Shown here: positions 53,049 to 60,711 of the stretch, in pieces | How positions within the stretch are numbered: the first letter of the stretch is position 1 | Layout of the letters: each line of letters opens with the position of its first letter | Source: Casp-actino8 sp964563545 | Lineage (GTDB): Bacteria > Actinomycetota > Acidimicrobiia > Acidimicrobiales > Ilumatobacteraceae | NCBI GenBank assembly: GCA_964563545.1 | Contig: CAZLXB010000008.1 | Coordinates: 1-64,000 of the forward strand | Reading direction: 5' to 3' | DNA: 64,000 nt | Made by a program: the position numbers and the translations under genes | The notes under the pieces: generated by a model | The model's database searches: none | Told to the model about the DNA's origin: nothing | What the model saw: only the letters and a program-made list of their open reading frames with translations

Positions 53049-53450
53049 TCAGGCCGGAGGCCGGGGTATTCCATGCGGGCTGGTCGGATGCACCGTGCGA
53101 TCCCGCAGCGGCCGGGCCGCCTCCATGAGCCACTCCAGTGCCTCTCGTAACGACGTCGCCGTGCTTCCTTTGCTGGCCAGTTCACGTTCGGTGTCGTCGA
53201 CCGCACACGACAGCACGTAGAGGTCGTCGTACAGCGTGTCGAGTTCGGTGCGGGCCACCACCAGTTCGTCCTCGCTGATCTGGAGCTCCCGAGCGCGCTG
53301 GCGACCGACCCAGTCCCATTGGCGGCACGCCTGACTGCAGAACTCCTTGCGTCGACCCGGACCGGACTGCTCGGGTATCACCCGGCGGCAATATCGGCAT
53401 CGAGGACCTTGCGGTGCCCGCACCCTTGACCCATCCGATGATTTCGTCAT
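53049..53450 (-). CDS. Small zinc-finger-like protein
   Basis: The 133-residue product has a CxxC...CxxxC finger (C18, C21, C38, C42) in RCRYCRRVIP and RRKEFCSQACRQWDW, then a helical, probably coiled-coil segment (ISEDELVVARTELDTLYDDLYVLSCAV). The finger resembles small actinobacterial proteins with a GRRxxYCSxxCR signature, which are uncharacterised and may bind nucleic acid. The ATG (53448-53450) lies inside the 28-base palindrome, which also contains GATGAT six bases upstream as a possible -10. The gene is divergent from the threonine aldolase. Confidence 0.75.
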   Translation of the reverse strand: MTKSSDGSRVRAPQGPRCRYCRRVIPEQSGPGRRKEFCSQACRQWDWVGRQRARELQISEDELVVARTELDTLYDDLYVLSCAVDDTERELASKGSTATSLREALEWLMEAARPLRDRTVHPTSPHGIPRPPA

Positions 53451-53463
53451 GACGAAATCATCG
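53436..53463. repeat. 28-base perfect palindrome with core ATTTCGTCATGACGAAAT (copy 2)
   Basis: The 18-base core occupies 53441-53458. The arms outside it are CGATG on the left and CATCG on the right, different from copy 1 but again perfectly symmetric. It lies between the divergent zinc-finger and threonine aldolase genes and includes the zinc-finger start codon. A 28-base perfect palindrome is very unlikely by chance in a 64 kb window. It is most simply an operator for a dimeric regulator. Confidence 0.85.
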
Positions 53464-53532
53464 TCGTCGCCGAGGTTCACGTGGCGGATCCACGACGCAG
53501 TCGCGGCACAGCCGACAGACTGCAGAACATGA
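53449..53532 (+). CDS. Possible 27-residue leader peptide before threonine aldolase
   Basis: A small plus-strand frame starts at the ATG in the centre of the palindrome and ends with TGA overlapping the threonine aldolase ATG (ATGA at 53529-53532). Because the site is palindromic, the peptide starts with the same MTKSS as the divergent protein. It contains a run of four Ser codons. It could be a translated leader coupled to the enzyme, or only an accident of the palindrome. No homology is recognised. Confidence 0.3.
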   Translation: MTKSSSSPRFTWRIHDAVAAQPTDCRT

Positions 53533-54584
53533 CCTCGGTTCCCGTGTCGCCCGAACGCCGCTTCGCGAGTGACAACAACGCCGGCGTCCATCCGCGCGTT
53601 CTCGAAGCGATCGTCGCCGCCAACTCCGGACACGCCACGGCGTACGGCGACGACTCCTGGACGCGTCGCGCCGAGTCGGTCTTTCGCGAACTCTTCGACT
53701 CCGAGGTCGAGTCGTTCATGGTGTGGGGTGGCACCGGAGCCAACGTCATGGCACTGGCCACCATGCTCTCCCCCGCCGGTGCCGTTCTGTGCACCGATGC
53801 CGCCCATATCAACGTCGACGAGACGGGTGCTCCCGAGCGTGTGCTCGGCTCGAAGTTGATCGACGTCCCGCACGACAACGGTCGACTCCGTCCGGATCAG
53901 ATTCGCGAGTTCGCACACTTCACCGGGGTCATGCACCACGTGCAACCGAGTGTGCTCTCGATCACCCAGAGCACCGAATGGGGAACTCTGTATTCACCCG
54001 AGGAGATCGGCGTGCTGTGCGAAACCGCCCACTCGATGGGTATGACTGTTCATCTGGACGGAGCGCGTATCGCCAATGCCACCGCCGCGCTCGGTGGAAG
54101 CGTCGAAGCACTTCGTTCGTTCACCATCGACGCCGGCGTCGACGTCGTCTCCTTTGGCGGAGCCAAGAACGGCATGATGCACGGCGAGGCGGTGGTCTAC
54201 TTGAACACCTCCCTCGCCCGCTCGGCGCCGTACGTTCGCAAACAGGTGACCCAGTTACCGTCCAAGGTTCGCTACATCTCGGCCCAGTTCATCGCTCTCC
54301 TGGAAGACGGCCTCTGGATCGAGAACGCAACCCACGCCAATAGCATGGCGACTCGTCTTTACGAGCGGGTCGCGGGCCTATCGGCAGTCCGGCTTTCCGG
54401 ACCCCCGGCGGTCAACAGCTTGTACCCGGTCCTTCCGGCCGATCGGATCGATGCCCTACGGGACTGGTCGTTCTTCTATGACTGGAGCGTTCACGATCAT
54501 CAGGTCCGCTGGATGACCTCCTGGGACACGACCGAGGCCGACATCGACGCCTTTGCCGAGGGTGTGGCTCACTTCCTGGGCTGA
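53529..54584 (+). CDS. Low-specificity L-threonine aldolase
   Basis: The 351-residue PLP enzyme of the beta-eliminating lyase family has FASDNNAGVHPRVLEAI, GGTGANVMALATML (phosphate site), LHLDGARIANATAALG-like HLDGARIANAT and the PLP lysine in SFGGAKNGMMHGEAVV. It cleaves threonine or allo-threonine into glycine and acetaldehyde, linking to the glycine cleavage genes. The frame extends to 53481, but ATG 53529 gives the family N-terminus. CAGACT ends seven bases before it. Confidence 0.93.
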   Translation: MTSVPVSPERRFASDNNAGVHPRVLEAIVAANSGHATAYGDDSWTRRAESVFRELFDSEVESFMVWGGTGANVMALATMLSPAGAVLCTDAAHINVDETGAPERVLGSKLIDVPHDNGRLRPDQIREFAHFTGVMHHVQPSVLSITQSTEWGTLYSPEEIGVLCETAHSMGMTVHLDGARIANATAALGGSVEALRSFTIDAGVDVVSFGGAKNGMMHGEAVVYLNTSLARSAPYVRKQVTQLPSKVRYISAQFIALLEDGLWIENATHANSMATRLYERVAGLSAVRLSGPPAVNSLYPVLPADRIDALRDWSFFYDWSVHDHQVRWMTSWDTTEADIDAFAEGVAHFLG

Positions 54585-54776
54585 ACTCGGGTTCAACCGA
54601 CCTCTCGCTTCCTCTTCCACCCGCCCACCCGGACCCCTTCCTCGGCCCCTCCCCTGGCCCCACTTCTGGGTGCCCTTTGCCGGCCCCACCGCCCGACGAA
54701 CGTCACAAAATCCCTAATTGACCATTCGGTTAGTTACCCCTAACTTGCCGTTGTCGCCCTGGGGAGGGCGCTGGCA
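54585..54776. other. Gap between threonine aldolase and whiB genes
   Basis: Apart from the promoter at 54718-54746 and the Shine-Dalgarno site, this stretch holds a C/T-rich run at about 54600-54670. I see no gene, hairpin with a T-run, or tRNA in it. Confidence 0.6.
54718..54746 (+). promoter_or_regulatory. Strong promoter for the whiB gene
   Basis: TTGACC (54718-54723) and TAACTT (54741-54746) are 17 bases apart. Within the spacer and -10, GTTAG and CTAAC form an inverted repeat around TTACCC, which could be an operator. The transcript would have a leader of about 25 bases with GGGGAGGG (54761-54768) as ribosome site. Confidence 0.6.
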
Positions 54777-55088
54777 ATGGGGGTTCGAGTGGCAATAGTC
54801 GACATCGTCATCACCCGTCGGCAGACCGACGACGCCTGGATGAACAAGGGCGCCTGTCGGGGAATGACCCACTTGTTCTTCCCCTCGACCGCCGAGCGTC
54901 CGCAGGCCCGTGAGCGTCGTGAGGCGGCGGCCCGTGAGGTCTGTGCCGGCTGCACCGTACGGACGATCTGCCGAGAGTTCGCACGCGAGAATCACGAGTA
55001 TGGACTCTGGGGTGGCGAGAGCGAGGACGAGCGGCACGACGCCGGCTACCGCCTCATCGCCCCGATCGGCATTCGCGCGGCCGGCTGA
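54777..55088 (+). CDS. WhiB family iron-sulfur transcriptional regulator
   Basis: The 103-residue protein has the four cluster cysteines C27, C56, C59 and C65 in the spacing C-x28-CxxC-x5-C, followed by the family turn GLWGGESEDER. WhiB proteins bind a [4Fe-4S] cluster and usually work with the primary sigma factor. The short C-terminus lacks the usual long basic stretch, so DNA binding may be weak or indirect. GGGGAGGG lies eight bases before ATG 54777. Confidence 0.95.
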   Translation: MGVRVAIVDIVITRRQTDDAWMNKGACRGMTHLFFPSTAERPQARERREAAAREVCAGCTVRTICREFARENHEYGLWGGESEDERHDAGYRLIAPIGIRAAG

Positions 55089-55091
55089 CCG

Positions 55092-56156
55092 ATGACCGAG
55101 GTCGACAACCGGTCGGCCCTTCATGCGGCGTGGCGGGAATACGGGGATCCGCGTCGGATCATCGACGTACTCGACACGAGTCCACGCGTCTCCACCAACA
55201 CCGTCTTTCGCATCGAACTCGACGACGGCTCCCGGGTCTTTGGCAAGGTGTCGCACTACGGCTCGTACTTCCTCTTCGCCGAGGATCATGACCGGCTCTT
55301 CCGTTGCACCGAACTTCTCGGCGACGGTCCGTTCGCGAACTTCCTCGCCCCGGTACTCGGCCTTGACACTCCGCGCGGTCGTCGGGCGTTCACCTGGTAC
55401 GACGAACGGGTCTGGGTCGCGTTCTACGAAGAAGCACCACGGGCCGAGTCGCTCCCCCGCCAACTCTCGATCGCCGAGATCCGTTGTCTGGCCACCGAGA
55501 TGGCCCGCTTCCACTCCGAATGCCGCCGCATCGCCCCGCGCATTCCCTCGATGTCGAACTCGATCAAGTCCGACGCCATTCATCTGCTCGACCTCCTGTC
55601 GAGCCCATTCGCGCCTCGAAATTTCGAACTGCAACCCGAGCACATCGGGGTTCTGCATCGGCACACGCACCGGTTCCTCGTGGAGCTCGAGAACATCCGC
55701 TACGACTCGTGGGACCGCATCCCGATCCTCGTCGACTGGAATCTCGGCAACTTCTCGGTCCGCTACGACGAACCCGAGAGATTTCGTTTGTTCAGCCGTT
55801 GGGATTACGACTGGTTCCGTGTCGAGTCCCGCCTGCTCGACTTCTACTTTCTGTCCCGCGTGTCCTCGGCCACCGGAGATCAGACTCACTGGTCGTACTC
55901 ACCCCACACGCTCGTGGAGCCGCATTTCGTCGAATTCGTACGCGCCTATCACTCGGTCGATCCGTTGTCCGAGGACGAGATCCGATTCCTGCCCGAGGCG
56001 TACCGTTTCTTCATCCTGAACTACGTCGTACGCGAAGGAGCGCGCTTTTTCCGACCGGATCTGTGCACCAAGTTCCGAAGTGACGCCGCTCGCACCTATC
56101 TTCCCGCGTGCGATCGCCTCGACGTCTCTCCCCTCCTACGAGCCATCGATGCCTAG
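55092..56156 (+). CDS. Aminoglycoside phosphotransferase-like kinase-fold protein
   Basis: The 354-residue product shows a divergent APH/choline-kinase-like layout: an N-lobe with STNTVFRIELDDGSRVFGKVSHYG (lysine in FGKV), a catalytic-loop-like ILVDWNLGNFSVR (Asp and Asn in the spacing of HxDxxxxN) and a later WDYDWFRVESRLLDFYFLS where the metal Asp would be. Small-molecule kinase activity is plausible, but the substrate is unknown. It begins three bases after the whiB stop, which suggests co-transcription. Confidence 0.7.
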   Translation: MTEVDNRSALHAAWREYGDPRRIIDVLDTSPRVSTNTVFRIELDDGSRVFGKVSHYGSYFLFAEDHDRLFRCTELLGDGPFANFLAPVLGLDTPRGRRAFTWYDERVWVAFYEEAPRAESLPRQLSIAEIRCLATEMARFHSECRRIAPRIPSMSNSIKSDAIHLLDLLSSPFAPRNFELQPEHIGVLHRHTHRFLVELENIRYDSWDRIPILVDWNLGNFSVRYDEPERFRLFSRWDYDWFRVESRLLDFYFLSRVSSATGDQTHWSYSPHTLVEPHFVEFVRAYHSVDPLSEDEIRFLPEAYRFFILNYVVREGARFFRPDLCTKFRSDAARTYLPACDRLDVSPLLRAIDA

Positions 56157-56159
56157 GAT
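56154..56159 (+). promoter_or_regulatory. Probable -10 box for ribokinase
   Basis: TAGGAT, starting with the upstream stop codon, ends six bases before GTG 56166. Confidence 0.4.
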
Positions 56160-56165
56160 TCGCCC

Positions 56166-57062
56166 GTGACGACGAATCAGCGTTCGGGTGGCGGTCACGA
56201 CGTTCTTGTCGTCGGTAGCGCGAACCTCGATCTGGTCGCAACGGTCGATCACCTCCCAGCCCCGGGCGAAACGGTGATCGGCACCGACTACGCCGAGCAC
56301 CCCGGTGGCAAGGGCCTCAATCAGGCCGTGGCCGCAAAGCGAGCCGGCGCGCGAACTGCATTCCTCGGCTGTCTCGGCAACGATGCCGCCGGCGACTCGC
56401 TCCATCAACTCCTCTCCCAGGAAGGCATCGACCGCTTGGTCAGCGATGTCTCCGGCCCCACCGGACGTGCGTTGATCGCCGTCGACAGTCGAGCCGAGAA
56501 CTCCATCGTCGTGGTTCCGGGCGCCAATTCGGCGGTCTCGATCGGTGTCGTCGACGACCGACGCGACGTCATCGCCCGCGCCACCGTGGTGCTGTGCCAA
56601 CTCGAAATTCCGATCGAAGCCGTCGAGGCCACGCTCGCCATCGCGCGGCTCGGCGGTGCCCGAACCGTTCTGAATCCGGCTCCGGCCGCCGAGCTGCCCC
56701 GAGGAATTCTCGAACTGTGCGACATCGTCGTCCCGAATCAGCACGAGGTGGCCCAACTGGGTGGCACGAGTGCGCTTCTCGACGCCGGTGTCGGCACGGT
56801 CGTCATCACTCTCGGTGCACGCGGCATCCGCGTCGTCACCCGCGAAGGAGAATGGGAAGTCCCGCCTTTCGTGGTTCGGGCCATCGACACCACCGGCGCC
56901 GGCGATGCCGCGTGCGGTGCGCTGGCGGCGGCACTGAGTCAGGGATCCGATGTCCTCACTGCGGCTCGTCGGGCTTCCGCCGCCGGTGCGCTGGCCGCCA
57001 CCCGCCGCGGTGCGGTGCCATCGTTGCCGACGGCCGATGAGATCGACGCCCTCGTCAACTGA
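56166..57062 (+). CDS. PfkB family carbohydrate kinase, ribokinase-like
   Basis: The 298-residue kinase has VVGSANLDLVATVDHLPAPGETV, the HPGGKGLNQAVAAKRAGA segment (substrate binding) and the catalytic DTTGAGDAACGAL motif. These fit ribokinase, making ribose 5-phosphate, though other sugars or nucleosides are possible. Its stop overlaps the converging prmA end by eight bases. Confidence 0.9.
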   Translation: MTTNQRSGGGHDVLVVGSANLDLVATVDHLPAPGETVIGTDYAEHPGGKGLNQAVAAKRAGARTAFLGCLGNDAAGDSLHQLLSQEGIDRLVSDVSGPTGRALIAVDSRAENSIVVVPGANSAVSIGVVDDRRDVIARATVVLCQLEIPIEAVEATLAIARLGGARTVLNPAPAAELPRGILELCDIVVPNQHEVAQLGGTSALLDAGVGTVVITLGARGIRVVTREGEWEVPPFVVRAIDTTGAGDAACGALAAALSQGSDVLTAARRASAAGALAATRRGAVPSLPTADEIDALVN

Positions 57063-57867
57063 GGACCACTGCCGCCCATCCGTCGATCACCCGACACTCC
57101 ACGACGCGCAACGGTGAGAGCGCATCGAGCACGTGCTGATAGTGACCATCGAGGACCCCACTGATCACGAGGAGCCCGTCCGGCTTCACGAGTCGCCTGA
57201 GTTCGTCGCTCAGCTCGATCAGAGTCGGCGCGAGGATGTTCGCAACGACGATGTCGAAATCGGTCCGGATCGACGCCAGTTCGTTGGTCGTGGCGAACCA
57301 TCGATCGTCCACGCCGTTACGACGAGCATTCTCCTGTGACACCTCGACCGCGGCCGGCGTGATGTCGACCCCGACCGCGCGTGTTGCACCGAGGGCGAGC
57401 GCCGTTATCCCGAGCACGCCGCTACCGCAGCCGACGTCGAGCACCGACCGACCGTGGACTTCGATCTCGGCCAAGATCGAAAGACACGCTCTCGTCGTGG
57501 GATGGTCACCCAACCCGAAAGTTGCCCCCGGCTCGATCAGTATCCGCGTGCCGACCGTCGGCGTCTCGACGTCTATCCATGCCGGCACGATCTCGAGATC
57601 AGCGGTCACCGGGACTGGCGCCACATGAGAACGCCATTCGGTTCCGATCGAGTCGTCGATGTCCTCGAAACGCCAGTTCAGATCCGCCGGAAGCGAGTCG
57701 ATCGCTTCGATGACCGACGATCGATTCTCGCCCAGACTCGTTCGTAAAGTCACCGTGCCGTCGCTATGCCAATGTTCACTGAGCGCGCTCGCACCGAGCC
57801 CCCACAAGAGGTCAGCGACGAACTCGACGTCGGTCGGATTCGTGACCACGGCGATACCGAGGGTCAT
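57055..57867 (-). CDS. prmA: Ribosomal protein L11 methyltransferase PrmA
   Basis: The 270-residue methyltransferase has the N-terminal substrate domain (LGASALSEHWHSDGTV), EPGATFGLGDHPTTRACLSIL, SAM motif I in SVLDVGCGSGVLGITAL and the FDIVVANILAPTLIEL catalytic segment. It trimethylates L11. The end overlaps ribokinase; it lies seven bases downstream of the carbonic anhydrase gene. Confidence 0.92.
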   Translation of the reverse strand: MTLGIAVVTNPTDVEFVADLLWGLGASALSEHWHSDGTVTLRTSLGENRSSVIEAIDSLPADLNWRFEDIDDSIGTEWRSHVAPVPVTADLEIVPAWIDVETPTVGTRILIEPGATFGLGDHPTTRACLSILAEIEVHGRSVLDVGCGSGVLGITALALGATRAVGVDITPAAVEVSQENARRNGVDDRWFATTNELASIRTDFDIVVANILAPTLIELSDELRRLVKPDGLLVISGVLDGHYQHVLDALSPLRVVECRVIDGWAAVVLS

Positions 57868-57874
57868 GAAGTGC

Positions 57875-58459
57875 TCACGTATCGAGGCGACGCAACTCCC
57901 GCCGGAAGCGGTCGCCGCGGGCGACGTACGACGCGGCCGCCAAGGCGATGTCGGCCGAGCGCGCGCGTCCTTCCTTGATCACCGCCGGCGCGCCCACGGC
58001 CAGCGCGCCACTTGGAACCTCGGTGCCGTTCAGGAGAACACTGTTGGCCCCGACCACGGCTCCCGAGCGCACGACCACTTGGTGCATCACGATCGATCCG
58101 TTACCGACCAGCGACCCGTCCTCGATCGTGCACCCCTCGAGGTGGACGATGTGTCCGATCACGCAGTCGTCGCCGACCACGGTGGGCCACACGTGGGTCG
58201 TGTGCAGCACGCATCCGTCCTGAATCGACGTTCGCTCACCGATCCGAATCTCTCCGTCGTCGGCCCGCAGAACCGCCCCCGGCCAGATCGAACTCTGAGC
58301 TCCGATCGTCACCATTCCGATGACCACCGCATCCGGGTGCACATAGGCCGACGGATGAATCGAGGGTTCCTTGTCTCCCAATGCATAGATCGGCACCGCA
58401 CCAAAGTAGTCGGCGCGTCGGTGCACTAGGGCGGTGAGGTCGATTCCCGATAGGGTCAC
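57875..58459 (-). CDS. Gamma carbonic anhydrase-like hexapeptide-repeat protein
   Basis: The 194-residue left-handed beta-helix protein has hexapeptide repeats (IGAQSSIWPGAVLRAD, IGERTSIQDGCVLH) and the zinc-ligand pattern HTTHVWPTVVGDDCVIGHIVHLEGC. It matches the YrdA/PaaY/gamma-CA family; carbonic anhydrase activity is likely but not certain. The start (GTG 58459) is five bases from the divergent gene, and TAGGGT of that gene's promoter lies inside this one, so a start further in is possible. Confidence 0.87.
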   Translation of the reverse strand: MTLSGIDLTALVHRRADYFGAVPIYALGDKEPSIHPSAYVHPDAVVIGMVTIGAQSSIWPGAVLRADDGEIRIGERTSIQDGCVLHTTHVWPTVVGDDCVIGHIVHLEGCTIEDGSLVGNGSIVMHQVVVRSGAVVGANSVLLNGTEVPSGALAVGAPAVIKEGRARSADIALAAASYVARGDRFRRELRRLDT

Positions 58460-58464
58460 GAGCC

Positions 58465-59892
58465 ATGTCCCGCCGGATCGAGATCGAGTTGACGAGTTCG
58501 CGCCCCGACGGCACCTGGACGTGGCGCGCCGCCGGTGCGCGCGAGCCCAAGGGTGTCCTCGATGGTTCGATCCTCCCGTCGAGCAGCAAGGCGGGCGACG
58601 TGGTCAAGGTCGACGCCGAATTCGACATCGACGGAATCGAGATCCTCTCGGTCGTCCAGACCCGCGCCAAGGTCAACAAGGTCGAGACTCTCACCATCAT
58701 CGGCAGTGACAAACCGTTCGAACCGGTCACGCAACAACTCGCCAAGCGCGCCGACAAGCGTGGCCCGCGTCGCGATCGCCGCGACGGAGATCGTCGAGAT
58801 GACCGGCGCGATGGCGACCGTCGAGGCGAGCGCCGTGAAGGTCGCGCCGACGGCAACGAGCGTCGGCCGCGCCCCGATTCGGATCGGCCGCGGGGCCCGC
58901 GACGTCCGCGCTTCGAAGCGCCGCCCGAACTCCCCCAACGGCCGCGCCCCAAGCGACTGAAGCCGGGTTCTCAACACCGCAAGGCCGTCCTCGCCGATCT
59001 GCCCGAGAATCAGCGTCCCATCGCCGAACTCGCGCTTCAGGGAATGCAAGCTGTTCGTCAGCGCCTGAAGACGGCCAATGAGGCCCTCGCCGCCGAAGGC
59101 AAGCCGACGATGCCCGAGCAGAGTGTTCTGCAGATGGCGCAAGATCTGATTCCGCGTCTGCGCGTCGCGGATTGGCTCGACCGTGCCGAGGCCGCCAAAC
59201 GCGATCTCGAAAACCTCGATCTCCGCGACCTGCGCAGCGTCCTCGCGGCGGCGAACGACCCCGGGATCGAACGTGATGAGGCGTGTCGCAACCTCGTGAA
59301 CGAGTTGAAGGCCGGTCTCGTCGCGCGTACGGCGGCCGAGCACCAGAACTGGCTGAGCGACATCGGAGCCGCAGTCGACGTCGGCCGCGTCGTACGAGCG
59401 CTGAAGTTGGCTGGCCAACCGCCCAAGCCCGGTGAGCGCCTACCCGAGGATCTGGCCCGACGCCTGACCGACGTCACGATCGCCAACCTCACGACCGACG
59501 CTCTGGCCGAGCGCTGGATCGCGGTTCTCGAGGCGGCGGCGTTCTCCCCCATCCGGAGCCAGATCAAGGTCGCGGCGATTCCGACCCAGACCACACCTGA
59601 GTTGCAAAAGACCGTGGAACGCCTGGCCGCGCTGTTGCCCCAAATCGCTGTGCTCTTCGGAGTCGCGGCACCGACCGGTGGCCAACTCCCCAAGCCCTTG
59701 CGCCCGACGCGTCCGACGGCCAAGAAGATTCCGCCCAAGCCGCCCACTTCTCCGGTGGTCGACGCCCCCGCCGAGTCCGTGACACCAGCGTCGAAGGACA
59801 CCGTCACCACCGCCGAGTCGGCAGCGCCGGCGACGGAGGTAACGGCCCAAGTGAGCCCGTCGGACTCGGCGCCGGGGCAGTCCGCCGACTGA
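58465..59892 (+). CDS. Arg-rich protein of unknown function with N-terminal small domain
   Basis: The 475-residue product has four parts. Residues 1-90 form a beta-rich, possibly OB-like domain (IEILSVVQTRAKVNKVETLTIIG). Residues 95-150 are a low-complexity RGD-type stretch with repeated RRDGDRR units. Residues 180-405 are helical (LPENQRPIAELALQGMQAVRQRL). Residues 410-475 are rich in Pro, Ala, Ser and Thr. The arrangement suggests an RNA- or ribosome-associated protein, but no function is known to me. TAGGGT ends eight bases before ATG 58465. Confidence 0.65.
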   Translation: MSRRIEIELTSSRPDGTWTWRAAGAREPKGVLDGSILPSSSKAGDVVKVDAEFDIDGIEILSVVQTRAKVNKVETLTIIGSDKPFEPVTQQLAKRADKRGPRRDRRDGDRRDDRRDGDRRGERREGRADGNERRPRPDSDRPRGPRRPRFEAPPELPQRPRPKRLKPGSQHRKAVLADLPENQRPIAELALQGMQAVRQRLKTANEALAAEGKPTMPEQSVLQMAQDLIPRLRVADWLDRAEAAKRDLENLDLRDLRSVLAAANDPGIERDEACRNLVNELKAGLVARTAAEHQNWLSDIGAAVDVGRVVRALKLAGQPPKPGERLPEDLARRLTDVTIANLTTDALAERWIAVLEAAAFSPIRSQIKVAAIPTQTTPELQKTVERLAALLPQIAVLFGVAAPTGGQLPKPLRPTRPTAKKIPPKPPTSPVVDAPAESVTPASKDTVTTAESAAPATEVTAQVSPSDSAPGQSAD

Positions 59893-59913
59893 AGTCCTCC
59901 GCCGACCCAGAAC

Positions 59914-59919
59914 TACGGT
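59914..59919 (+). promoter_or_regulatory. Probable -10 box for the crotonase gene
   Basis: TACGGT ends six bases before ATG 59926 in a 33-base gap without ribosome-binding site. Confidence 0.4.
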
Positions 59920-59925
59920 CGGGGT

Positions 59926-60711
59926 ATGAGCAACATCGTCACCTACACCGCCGAAGGCCGCGTCGGCATCATCACCCTCAACCGTCCGGATGCGCGCAAT
60001 GCCGTCAACAACGACGTCGCGACCGGCATGGAAGCCGCGATCGATGCCCTCGAAGCCGACGACAACGTCTGGGTCGGCATTCTCACCGCCAACACCGAGG
60101 GCCAGGAACGACCGGTGTTCTGCGCCGGCGCCGACCTGAAGGCCATCAACTCGGGGCAGGCCACCGGGCTCAACACGAAGCGCGGCGGCTTCGCCGGCTT
60201 CGTCTACCGTGAGCGGCGCAAGCCGATCATCGTCGCGGTCGACGGTCTGGCCACGGCCGGCGGATGCGAAATCGTTCTCGCCGCCGATCTCGTGATCGCC
60301 ACCACACGCTCGGCCTTCGGCTTGGCCGAAGTGAAGCGCAATCTCATCGCCGGCGCCGGCGGACTCTTCCGTCTTCCGCGCGCGATCGGTCAAGCCGCCG
60401 CCATGGAAGCCATCCTCACCGGTGAGCCGATTCCAGCCGAGCGTGCCTACCATCTCGGCCTCGTGTCACGCCTGGTCGAGCCGGGTCAGGCCATGGCCGA
60501 GGCACGTCGCCTCGCCGACCAGATCACGGCGTGTGCGCCTCTCGCGGTGTATGCGAGTCGACAGGTCGTGCGCGCGGCTGCGTATCAGACCGACGACGAG
60601 TTGATCTCGCTGACCAACAAACTCTTCGCCGGAGTCATGGCTTCCGAAGACACCAAAGAAGGTCTGACTGCGTTCATCGAGAAGCGTCCTCCGAACTGGA
60701 CCGGCCGCTAG
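59926..60711 (+). CDS. Enoyl-CoA hydratase/isomerase (crotonase) family
   Basis: The 261-residue protein has VGIITLNRPDARNAVNNDV, FCAGADLKAINSG (first oxyanion region), and GLATAGGCEIVLAADLVIATTRSAFGLAEVKRNLIAGAGGLFRLPRAIG (second region, over residues about 105-153). It probably handles a CoA ester in fatty-acid or aromatic-acid breakdown; the exact substrate is unclear. Its stop shares CTAG with the converging GNAT gene. Confidence 0.9.
   Translation: MSNIVTYTAEGRVGIITLNRPDARNAVNNDVATGMEAAIDALEADDNVWVGILTANTEGQERPVFCAGADLKAINSGQATGLNTKRGGFAGFVYRERRKPIIVAVDGLATAGGCEIVLAADLVIATTRSAFGLAEVKRNLIAGAGGLFRLPRAIGQAAAMEAILTGEPIPAERAYHLGLVSRLVEPGQAMAEARRLADQITACAPLAVYASRQVVRAAAYQTDDELISLTNKLFAGVMASEDTKEGLTAFIEKRPPNWTGR

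Noticed and set aside
58740..58920. Possible tandem DNA repeat or CRISPR-like array
   Set aside because: The repeats are codon-level Arg/Asp/Gly repetition in a coding frame, with no constant repeat-spacer spacing.
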